Source: Acanthaster planci
Lineage: Eukaryota; Echinodermata; Asteroidea; Valvatida; Acanthasteridae
Length of the DNA: 64,000 nucleotides
Direction of reading: 5' to 3'
Assembly (NCBI RefSeq): GCF_001949145.1
Contig: NW_019091432.1
Coordinates: 363,096 to 427,095 of the forward strand
The stretch's first letter is position 1. Each line of letters begins with the position of its first letter. This document shows positions 22,601 to 31,019 of this stretch, piece after piece. Below the pieces are notes generated by a model. The model saw only the letters and a list, made by a program, of their open reading frames with translations. It had not been told where the DNA came from and made no database searches. A program made the translations under genes and the position numbers.

Positions 22601-25600
22601 CTTCAGAAATTTAATTAGCACTGCTTGCATAACTTTCCTTGCCAGGGTTGCGTTTAAATCTCGGGATTAATAGAGTCTGAAAGTTGATCCCTGGTGGCGC
22701 GCTTCCGGAACCCTTGGACATTAAAAATAATGTGCAAAGATGTTAGAATTCGTAATACTTGTTCGTTCAGTTTCTTCCTAAAAATCCAACTTGGAAAAGG
22801 GACTTTGAAAATTTTTTGCTCGTATATCAATTTATAGAAACTGAAAAATTACCTGACCTAACAGAGAAATATCCTGCCCAAACTTGACTCATTACTTCTG
22901 AAAATCTAAGAACAGTGCAATACGGCAGTCTCGTACGCAGATGAATATTCACGGCTTGAATTTCCCTAGTAATTATTTTGGGAGAAAACAATGTCACTTT
23001 GTGTTTTTTAGGCATCAGCCATGGCCCTGAGGATCAAAGCCTTTGCTCCAACACTAAGGCAGAAAAATTAAATGTACCCAAAATTCGCCTTTCTCTGGTT
23101 ATTTTTCAAAAGAAAATTTTGGCTCTTTTTTATGGGGGGCAAGTTCCCCCCGTCCATCCTTGTGTTCAGGTGGTATCTAGCTATGTAGAACTACTGATGC
23201 CCTCTGTGACATCAGGAGTCACGACAAGACATTCCCGATGAAACTCTCTGGAAATCTGCGTCCTTTGACCTCCAGATAGTGACCAATCGTTTGCCGTCTG
23301 TCCAACGCGATACTCTCATCAGTTTACACCCATTGTCAACTCGACGGTCTTGGTCCTGGTTCTAATCAGCCAACTAGCTTATGGAAGTCACATCAAATTT
23401 TCACTCCGAAATGCCAGGTTCGTAGGGAGTGGTCTCGATTGGCAGGAAGAATAGGCGATACTCAGCCGACTAGATTTTAATGTCATTTGTCTCTTTAACA
23501 TTTTTTCGAGATGGGTTGTGACTCTCATATGATAAAGCGACTAAGTCAGCCAGGAATGGACGCACCGGGTGGGTCGGTGCTAGAGTCGCTCATGGATGGG
23601 TTCTGCGCTGACGTCTTCAGGGAAGCAAAGGCCACAGCCGAGGAAGCTTACCCGAGCGATGATCAAGATCTCTTCCTGGAACAAGGTACAGAAGGGCCCC
23701 AGCCGGCAATTGACTAAAATACACAGGCAAATCAATTCAAATCAAACATCATGTTTACCACGACGAGCGGGCTTTAACGAAAGTTAGTGTGTTGCAAAAA
23801 AATGGAAAACGTGTACACATCACTCCGTGCTGTTTATACCCCCCCGGAAAGTCACCCGAATTCACTGAAAGGTAACTCAACATGTTGGAATATAACCATG
23901 TTGGTAAAAAGGATCACGATTTCAGCTTTGAAAGCTTAATTAATCCTCTAAGAAAAGGAGTTTTCAGGGACACACACAAATTGGTGAGGAACACATGTAA
24001 CCAGTTTCTGGTGGAAATTTTCTAGTTAAAAAAGGAAATTACTGGACTTTGACTGGACTTGACTGAAAGTTGGGTGGACTGATTCCAACGACCTTTTAAA
24101 GTCTTACTTATCTGTACTGTGTGTGTAATTCAGGAAGATGGATGCCTCCTTAGCGACGCTCGTGTTTGTGTTATGCCTCAACTTGTGCGCTGTCAGATAT
24201 GGGGGTGAATACGCTAGGCCTCACATAATGATTTTCTCACGGGATTTGTCAATAGACACAATGAAATCAAAGCTTTATATTTCGTGCACTCCAGTGCTTC
24301 TATGCGGACTGAAAGGGTACGAGGACTTCTTCCAGTTACCATGGTTACAGGCTGTGCTCTGTTGGCAGAATGAAAGCGGATGCTTCCAAGATGATGTCTA
24401 CCGCCCTCATGCGACTGATGAGGATAATGGTAAAAACCTAAGATTGCTATAACTGGACTGGTTTTTGTAATCACGCCTTGCTACGAGAAGTATAATCTCT
24501 ACAAAGGCCGAGAGCGTGATTTTGAAAATGGGATGCAAATATAATCCAAAGACAATCCCCACAGGAAAAAAATAAGAAGAAAATCAGAAATCTTAGTGAC
24601 AAATGGTATTGTATTCGTGTCGATTTCGTCATTGAAAACAGACAAACATACAAAAGTCTTCGTAATAAGAACAAGCATGGTGACTGGATCAAAGTTGGGC
24701 ATAAGGTGTGTAACTATGACAGGATAAAGAAACAGAAAAATGCTCCCTAATTCTGTATTACCTATGGTCGTATTATAAATGATCGATTTTCAAGGTATCC
24801 CCAATGATTTTGATCGGTAACAATGTTTCTTTCCTCCAGCCGAACCCGATCGTGTCGTTGTGTCCGGTCATATCAGGAAAAGGAGACGGGAGAGTGAAGT
24901 AAATGGTAAGTCTTGGCCACTAAGGTCCGTCATCATTAGCAAGATGGTACAAGCGTGCTGTGGATCAAGCAATGCCCGTCTTGAGTGGAAGCACCCCTTC
25001 ATCGGTTGAAAGAGCCATGTTGGTGGAGAGTGTTCATTTATCGGTAACGACGCAACCGTAACAAACGGGTAATTCCAGAAAGTAGGATCCAAAAGTGTGA
25101 CATTTTTGTGTGCCGGTTGCATCTGACCTTTGTTATTTGACTTAGAAATATCACCGGAATTGATTTCAAGCTATTACTATATGTTTGGCAGGTAATTTGC
25201 AATAATTCATCGCTCTTGAAAATTAGAAAATGTGTTCTGAACTTGCAAAACCATATGTCAGATGTGACAGGAACACGAAAAGAAATGGACCCCTAATTTC
25301 TGGAATTACCCAATGCATTTCCCCGTCATTAGTGAAGGATTGAAGTGCAGTTCCCAGCAAAGGAACTTCCCTTGTGAAAGAAATTACGCCCTCTTTTGGT
25401 CCCGCTCAGGCCTCATAAAGCCGAACTGATTTCTAAACACCGTACATCTTCAGTATATGTAATATAGCAGCCAAGCTCCATTCGTGCCCCTCCCCCTTTT
25501 TTAGGTTAAAACCTTGGTTATGCGAATGCAAATGGTACCACCATTGCAATTACAATATAATGAGATTTTTTTTATCCTTACTTTTCTGCTAAATATAATG

Positions 25601-27177
25601 ATGAATAAGAGGCTCAATACGTTTCAATGGGTGCCCTAAGGTCTGAGTAATTTTGTCGTTCTTTCCAGTCTCGTTTTTCTCTAATTTTGGAAAAAAAGTT
25701 GCAACATGAGAAATGCATGGGAAAGCAATGCTGTTGAATATGTCTCTGTCAGCCAAGCCTACATAATTATTTTCAAAGGTACATTCACACAGCAGTAATT
25801 TTCAAGATGCAAGGTCGTCAGCATTGCTTTACTGTTTTGAACTGTTCCAAGCGTTTGGTTGATGCCAACATTAAGTGATTTCCTACCAGAGACTTTAAAA
25901 AACTTGTAAATCTTCAACAAATGCAACATAATTTATTGTACAACCATGAAAGGAAAACGAACCGCCCGCTCCCAAAACAAAACAAAAATATCTCTGTTAT
26001 GTGGAGGATGGTCTATTTCAGGTCAACCCGCGCGACCTTCTACACAATATTTTAAATAGATAACATTTACAAACTGTGCATTTCAGGGATCAACTGCGTC
26101 ACCATTTCAGCGCAAATCACCCAGTTAAACGTTTCCTTTAACATTTCAAAAGTACGACGAACAAACTTTTGACATCATAATCCGTTAGTACCACGGCGGC
26201 AGTATCCGCTCCGAGCGGAACAAAAGAGGGCGTGCTGTTTTTGGTACTCGCCGCATAGACGCGCCATGAGGCGCACAAGTATTTTGCGCGTTTGACGCAG
26301 AGTACTACATTATTCCGGCATGTACGGTCTTTGCGTACACGCAGAACGTGTGCAAGAACCCACTTATAATCAACTTTCTTTCGCCGATTGGGGGTGCACT
26401 TCAGCTTGGGGCGGTCACGTCTTTTCAATTATCTCAAATACTTCTTTAGTTTTAAGCAGCGGCATTACGAAGGTACTGCAGAGGCTTACCCACCATCGTC
26501 ATGGTGACATGGTTGCCGGTCCGGATGCACTACAAAAATTGTGGTGTAATTGCTATTAATTTAACACCGTACGTGTTATAGGAGCTCTGATTACACCCAG
26601 GGTGTTTAATTAACGCCTGGGTTTTTGTGGTGTGGCATGAGTCGGTATAAGACCATTATTAGTCCTGTTCTTTGATTTGACGTCTGTGGTGTCAAAATGG
26701 AAAGCCGCTATTTGGTCAAAGATATTAATATGTACACCTTAGGTCTAATTTAGATCTAACGGCAACGCCCTCACTAATGCAAGATTCCCTAGACGTTAGT
26801 ACAAATACGAAAAAAGGGGGAAGTGAGCAAACAAACACAACCATTTACATCGATCAGGGGTGGTTTTTTGTAGACATCGCCTATTGGTAACAGTAATTGA
26901 TTACGGAACAGTAATTTTATGATGCTGGTGGAATGAACGGGTGCTACACATGACACAATAATGCATGTAATGCCTTGAGAGCAGTAAAAGTGAAACGCTT
27001 GATTATTGCTGTTGACCAGCGTGTGTCTAAGGCACAGTGAATCCGGTTTCCCCTTTTTTTACAGGGACTGGTTGTCTGATGCACAAGACGGCTGTTGGCA
27101 CGGGATTTCTATCAATTTACTTACGGAGGCTAATTGGAACCATGGCAACTGGAATAACTAATACCAACTGTCTCTGA
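16402..27177 (+). CDS. C16orf89-like secreted protein (DUF4735 family), complete eight-exon gene
   Basis: Eight exons join to 1119 bases, 372 codons plus TGA: 16402-16603, 19701-19856, 22073-22235, 22413-22521, 23511-23685, 24295-24429, 24840-24905 and 27065-27177. All introns are GT-AG and the codon phases fit at every junction. The protein has a signal peptide (about residues 1-25, ending GCYG) and no other membrane segment. The order of motifs follows vertebrate C16orf89: VNLDALVGVRMAQGQLR, LTDRCISQLLGT, YSLSHQVLYL, AEEAYPSDDQDLFLEQVLLCG, GYEDFFQLPWLQAVLCWQ, GCF and a final TGCLMHKTAVGTGFLSIYL. The human protein is reported as secreted and enriched in thyroid; its molecular activity is unknown. 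The start is the only ATG giving a signal peptide. Family assignment rests on recalled motif order, not a search. Confidence 0.88.
17689..17766. repeat. 24-bp tandem repeat, three units
   Basis: The unit AATGTTACTCAAAATAAGAA plus TAAT is repeated at 17689, 17713 and 17737 with one or two changes, then half of the end motif again (AATAAG). It looks like a young minisatellite. Confidence 0.85.
18987..19208. mobile_element. hAT-like MITE with 8-bp target duplication
   Basis: The left end CAGTGGCGTAGCC and the reverse-complemented right end TAGTGGCGAGGCT are hAT-style terminal repeats. The 8-bp sequence TTTTACAG flanks both sides (18979-18986 and 19209-19216) as a perfect target-site duplication, the length hAT transposases make. 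The 222-bp interior is C-rich near the left and has no transposase. Confidence 0.8.
19701..19856 (+). CDS. C16orf89-like exon 2
   Basis: The acceptor is CATTTCTCAG and the donor ACCAAG|GTGGGC; it enters and leaves in phase 1. It encodes QLRATLAEVDFG through a helical stretch to VVKRQYPKDYQ. Confidence 0.87.
19857..22072 (+). other. Intron 2 of the C16orf89-like gene
   Basis: This 2.2-kb intron contains a GC-richer, low-repeat block at 21100-21440 with several homeodomain-like (CTAATGATC), E-box (CACCTG, CAGGTG) and forkhead-like (ATAAACA) words, and a perfect 13-bp hairpin at 21583. It may be regulatory; no exon was seen. Confidence 0.45.
21583..21612. repeat. Perfect 13-bp hairpin
   Basis: GTTCTAAAAATAA, loop TGTA, then TTATTTTTAGAAC. 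It is AT-rich and could form a cruciform or an RNA hairpin in the intron. It may be the remnant of a foldback insertion. Confidence 0.6.
22073..22235 (+). CDS. C16orf89-like exon 3
   Basis: The acceptor is CCCCTCCTTTAG and the donor GGAACAAA|GTCAGT, entering in phase 1 and leaving in phase 2. It encodes LGRLVSEHFWRAGR to LTDRCISQLLGT, the latter a motif shared with human C16orf89. Confidence 0.87.
22413..22521 (+). CDS. C16orf89-like exon 4
   Basis: The acceptor is TTTTAATTGTAG and the donor TCAATG|GTGAGT, entering in phase 2 and leaving in phase 0. It encodes SQPCTITPFCWLAMTLRGY then SYSLSHQVLYLMVGSM. The SLSHQ-L motif matches the vertebrate family. Confidence 0.85.
23511..23685 (+). CDS. 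C16orf89-like exon 5
   Basis: The acceptor is ACATTTTTTCGAG and the donor GAACAAG|GTACAG, entering in phase 0 and leaving in phase 1. It encodes MGCDSHMIKRL to AYPSDDQDLFLEQ, corresponding to the AYP..D.F.E segment of the vertebrate protein. Confidence 0.86.
24295..24429 (+). CDS. C16orf89-like exon 6
   Basis: The acceptor is CGTGCACTCCAG and the donor GATAATG|GTAAAA, phase 1 at both ends. It encodes the most conserved block, LLCGLKGYEDFFQLPWLQAV followed by LCWQNESGCF. The alternative acceptor near 24138 leads to a stop or loses the match. Confidence 0.87.
24840..24905 (+). CDS. C16orf89-like exon 7 (66 bp, basic)
   Basis: The acceptor is CTTTCCTCCAG and the donor AAATG|GTAAGT, phase 1 at both ends. 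It encodes EPDRVVVSGHIRKRRRESEV, the same place as the basic RRVKRRE stretch in vertebrates. The KRRRE run could be a furin-type cleavage site in a secreted protein; that is inference. Confidence 0.8.
25067..25311. mobile_element. MITE family 'GGGTAATTCCAGAAA', copy 1
   Basis: The ends are inverted repeats: GGGTAATTCCAGAAAGTAGG on the left and, reverse-complemented, GGGTAATTCCAGAAATTAGG on the right. The 245-bp body is about 80% like a second copy at 27703. It lies in the last intron of the C16orf89-like gene. Confidence 0.78.
26326..26414 (+). repeat. Repeat segment shared with 30164-30252
   Basis: About 90 bp beginning 'ggtctttgcgtacacgcaga' and ending 'gggtgcacttcagcttgggg' recur in opposite orientation at 30.2 kb with few changes. 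It is probably a fragment of a larger dispersed element of unknown class. Confidence 0.6.
27065..27177 (+). CDS. C16orf89-like exon 8 (C-terminus)
   Basis: The acceptor is CCCTTTTTTTACAG, entering in phase 1 and ending at TGA 27175-27177. It encodes GTGCLMHKTAVGTGFLSIYL and a short tail. The pattern GC..H.TA...GFL.I matches the conserved C-terminus. A rival acceptor at about 26086 gives a weaker peptide and was not chosen. Confidence 0.78.
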
Positions 27178-27432
27178 CACCATTTCCGGCTGTGTCAGTT
27201 TAAGAAAAGACAATGCGAACGACGGGGGACACCATTCGGCGAGGCTGAAGCTGTGATTTAAAATGTTGTTTGAATTTATACCTGCATTCCATTTTAGTTT
27301 GACAGTTATGTGTGAAATATTATGTGCAGATTGGTGCCGAGGCTCTTTGAAAGTTAAAACGTGAAAATTTTCCTCAAGTAATTTTGTCAAACATAAATTA
27401 GTTTCACGGCTGATTTCTGGTATTAGAAACCA

Positions 27433-27438
27433 ATTAAA
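27433..27438 (+). terminator. Candidate polyadenylation signal of the C16orf89-like gene
   Basis: ATTAAA, the commonest AATAAA variant, lies 256 bp after the stop codon. I found no AATAAA closer. Position fits a short 3' UTR, but this is weak evidence. Confidence 0.3.
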
Positions 27439-27702
27439 GATTCGTTTATGAAAGTAAACATCAGAAAGGTATTGCATCAAGTGGGCACTGACAGAAGATG
27501 ATGACGTATTTCAGAGATAGGAAAGTATCAGAGGTCACAGATTATGGTAAAGAATATGAATGGACGGTGGAAACACAACCCAACTTTGCATAAACCAGGA
27601 GGATAATCTTTGCATTTATGTTTCCGTGACAACCAATTAAGTTACCAAATTGGTTGTTACAACAATAACTGGGCGACCCTTTGGCGGTCATGCATCATTC
27701 AT

Positions 27703-27943
27703 GGTAATTCTAGAAATTAGGGGTCCATAAGTGTGACATTTTTGTGTCCCTGTTATACATCTGCCCTTTATGATTTGACATGGAAATGTCACCGGAATTC
27801 ATTTCAAATTATTACTATTTGTTTGGCAGGTAATTTGCATTAATTCATCACTCTTGGAAATTAGAAAATGTATTCCGAACCTACAAAATCATATGTCAGA
27901 TGTGATGGGGCCACAAAAAATGGGCCCCTAATTTTGGAATAAC
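27703..27943. mobile_element. MITE family 'GGGTAATTCCAGAAA', copy 2
   Basis: This is the same element and orientation as copy 1: left end GGTAATTCTAGAAATTAGGG, interior 'gtgtgacatttttgtg' and 'gtttggcaggtaatttgcat', right end 'cccctaattttggaataac'. The right end has decayed. It lies about 0.5 kb after the last C16orf89-like exon. Confidence 0.75.
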
Positions 27944-28575
27944 ACTCATTTAAATGTTATTTCTTCAATCCTACGTCATTGAAATGTATCTTTTAAGGTA
28001 ATACAAAAGTAACGGTGAGATTGATAATTATGTGTCCCAGTTAGTGCTGCGTTTATGAGCAAAACTCATTATAAAAATCAGTTGACTGAAAGAAATAATA
28101 TTGACCAAGGAATAGTGGTGGGTAGTTTACTCAATCGGAGACAGTTTTCGATCGACTTGAGGCAAACCAAAGCAAGTCTCTGGTGTAACATCCACACGGG
28201 AATGGGTAATCAATCAGCCAGTTTTCTCACAAGCTGCATGCTTGTTGACTTGGAGCACAGTTGTCATAGTAACCGAGCTCAGGTGACAGCTTCTATCTCA
28301 AAGCAAGAATCCTTGCTTTTTGTCACAAGACCAGGCTATGCGCGTGCTGGTAACCAGACTTCACTCGGAAAAATTGTAACGAAACTGACCAAAAATTTCA
28401 CGCTTGCTATATCTATAGGAACGATGAATCAGTGAAAATTTAGGCTTGTGTGTACTTTTTTCAGAAATCTCCAAATGCCTGAGAAACTGCTTGCTCGAAA
28501 TATTTAAACAATTTTGCACGTGACCCTGTGTGCTGCTTATTGTTTTGAGGTCTCAATCTACACTCTTCTTTGGCA

Positions 28576-28618
28576 ATGAGCGTGATTATTGGAGTATTCC
28601 TCTTTGCAGCGATCAAAG
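28576..28618 (+). CDS. Possible first coding exon with a signal-peptide start
   Basis: The ATG opens MSVIIGVFLFAAIK and is followed directly by a strong donor AAAG|GTAGGT in phase 1. A short hydrophobic start spliced early is common for secreted proteins. The same site also reads as an acceptor plus 9-bp exon (tttgcag, then cgatcaaag). No downstream partner exon was found, so this is speculative. Confidence 0.15.
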
Positions 28619-29158
28619 GTAGGTGTCCATTCGTCTCATTGTAACTTCTTTAGAAAGCCAATTGTTGATAATTTCTCTAAACATAAATTTCAAAGGAACA
28701 GTACAATATCAATGTATAAAAAAGTCATTATTGTTTTCTTTTTGCGAAGCTTACATCAAAAATGTGCAAACGTTTGTCGCCGATTTGAACTTTGTTTTCT
28801 ACTTGACGTGTTTAATTAAAGAATGTTTGTTAACACGATTTTTTCCCTGCATACTTTCCTGAGTTTGCCGCTGATGATCATGAATTGCGATGTATTTCGT
28901 TACTTGCACCTGATACGGTAAAAGACTCGCGACCAGCGGCATATCAATCTTTTGGTGGGGGGGGATGCAAAAGCGAATGCAGCTTCGGGCTCCTTCAACA
29001 TGATGTTGGGGGACCAAAAAATATCAAAAGCATTACTCGTGGTCCAGACATCCTTGCTTTTATTTAGTGGTGTTGCTTTCTTAGGGTTTTGTGCCAATAT
29101 TTGATCAATAAATATAAACAAATAGTTGATATTTAAATATGAAAAGTGGAAAAAAGTC

Positions 29159-29185
29159 TTGTTTGTTTGTTTGTTTGTTTGTTTT
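29159..29185. repeat. TTTG microsatellite
   Basis: About six units of GTTT. It abuts 'attgcgactgggagtattac' and could be the 3' tail of a retroelement whose body is 29190-29520; that class assignment is a guess. Confidence 0.6.
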
Positions 29186-30163
29186 ATTGCGACTGGGAGT
29201 ATTACACCTTTGAAGCTACACTAGCCCATGGCCTCAGCCGCTTAGCAGCCAATTAATTAAAAAACATGCTCAATTTCTTCTCTCCTTAGACCGAAAGGGG
29301 TACAGTGTCGTGTTAATTGCACAACACACCGGTGTCCCCCTAATTTAAAGGTGGCGTCTAAATCGGCTGGTTTAGGTCTGATATTACGCTCAAAATTAAT
29401 GCCAGACGCTTCCACAGACGCACACTTATTTTTATGTTTTAAGTGGCTGGAGTAGTCAGGAATGGGGGCCTTGCCATCGGATATCATTCGAGAATCCTTT
29501 GCTCACAGGCGAAGTGATCGTCGGTGGTGGCGGTGTTTCGCTGGTCACAAAAATGTTCAAAAGTGGTCATACTTGTACATGGAGTACACGAAGGAAAAAG
29601 AGACACAACAAATGTGAAATCCTTTTTGAGAGTTCCCAAAACACTTATTGGAAACCTAAGGAAATGGTGTTGTAACATTCAGACAGAAGTTTGAAAGGGT
29701 ATGTGTTTTTCTCTGCAAGGCATTGCACGGGGGGGGGGGAGCAGTGGGTGAGTTGGAACACCCAAATACACCAAACCAGGCTTACCCCGAGGACCACTGG
29801 GGTAATCCTGGGGGTAGTGAGTGCACCGTGCAAGCTGTAATACGGAACAACTATCCCCATCCAAGGGGCTTTGTTTCTTTCTGAACAAAGCCGGTGCACT
29901 GCTCCTGCCATGGGTTGTTTCTTTGCTTTAAAACAGTGACCGCGTTTTGGCAAAAGATAATACTATTGGTTTGTGGACTCGAACTTATCTCCAGCCTCGC
30001 TCTTTCATTTAACTTAATTAGCTTGCTGTAATCAACTGGGCATGGAGAGTGGTGAAATAGGGGACGACCAACTGTCCACATCATCCATTGGTCATTCTGG
30101 CTATCACAAAGATAAGGCATGACTTCGTAGCACCGGTGAGTACCATTATTATTAACATAATCC

Positions 30164-30252
30164 ACCCCGAGCTGAAGTGCACCCCAATCGGCGAAGGAAA
30201 GACAGGTGGTTACAAGCGGGTTCTTGCACGTGTTCTGCGTGTACGCAAAGAC
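30164..30252 (-). repeat. Repeat segment shared with 26326-26414
   Basis: This is the reverse-complement copy of the 26.3-kb segment. Here it sits inside a 138-codon minus-strand frame (29851-30267) that includes the translated word SFADWGALQLG. Because the DNA is repeated and the other copy is disrupted, I treat the frame as repeat-derived. Confidence 0.55.
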
Positions 30253-30626
30253 CACTGATCTCCACATTGGTCAAGTTCGGGCGGCCTGTTCTTGACACAC
30301 CGTTTCTTGTTCTCGCGCTCGAAATGTGGATTTTTTAAACCGTAAAAAGGAAGCTATAGGACATACTGCGCCTTTGCGCTTTGAGGCCAACCAGTCAAGT
30401 GTCCAGCCGGGGACGAGGGTGGTAAAGGTGCCCCCGGGAAATATGTTTTCATTTTCTTCAAGGAATCAAAGCGTCAGCATCCTAGAAAAGGTATTAGAAC
30501 CTTTCGCAGGGGCAAATGTTGAAAACAATGGGACAGTCGTTTGTGGGAAAATCCACTTTTCCCCCTAAGGACTAAAGACCTGGATACGTCACCGTCTCCA
30601 ATGTGAATACTCTTCCTCCTCGTTGC

Positions 30627-30752
30627 GTAAAGGCCGGTTCATACTTCAGGCGAAGCCAAATGTGAAGCGAATTGTCAGGTAAACGGCACACGTCACAATA
30701 GAACTTGAATTGTTGGCGTAATGAAATTTGCTTTGTCTTCGCTTTCTCGTGA
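30627..30752. repeat. Dispersed GGTTCATACTTCAGGCGAA family, copy D
   Basis: It begins TAAAGGCCGGTTCATACTTC and continues AGGCGAAGCC. It has 'gtcacaatag' and 'cttcgctttctcg' words but no clear closing GGCCTTTA, so it is probably 3'-truncated. Confidence 0.55.
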
Positions 30753-30925
30753 AGAGATTGACACCTGTGATTTTTCAGTCGCTTGACATCGAGGTGACAG
30801 TGGTCACTATTTACCGAGTAGGAAATCTCCTAGGCATTTCATGCATTCTACGCCTACGTAAGCTTACGTGAATCGATCTGTACAGTTAAAATCCACAGTG
30901 TTTTGTTGAGTGGTTCGGCGTCTAG

Positions 30926-31019
30926 CAGTGGTGTACCGTGTAGATTCTCTTTTCGGGGGGGGGGTCCCAGGGCGGGGGGGTAGTTGTCCCTGCCCCCAAC
31001 CTCCTTTGCTACGTCACTG
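30926..31019. mobile_element. Small hAT-like MITE
   Basis: The left end CAGTGGTGTACCG and reverse-complemented right end CAGTGACGTAGCA resemble the 18987 element. The interior has G runs and C runs. Flanking octamers GCGTCTAG and CTGTGTAG agree at five or six positions, a decayed duplication at best. Confidence 0.45.

Noticed and set aside
24138-24294. Earlier start for C16orf89-like exon 6
   Set aside because: In the required phase it meets a stop and has no match to the family; the acceptor at 24294 restores the conserved block.
26086-26170. Alternative last exon of the C16orf89-like gene (GINCVTISAQ..)
   Set aside because: It is in phase and ends in a stop, but the peptide at 27065 fits the conserved C-terminal motif much better.
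28055-28435. 126-codon + strand frame
   Set aside because: Composition is unremarkable, there is no family resemblance, no good start context and no splice signals.
29851-30267. 138-codon minus-strand frame
   Set aside because: Contains the segment repeated at 26.3 kb, so it is more likely repeat-derived than a gene.
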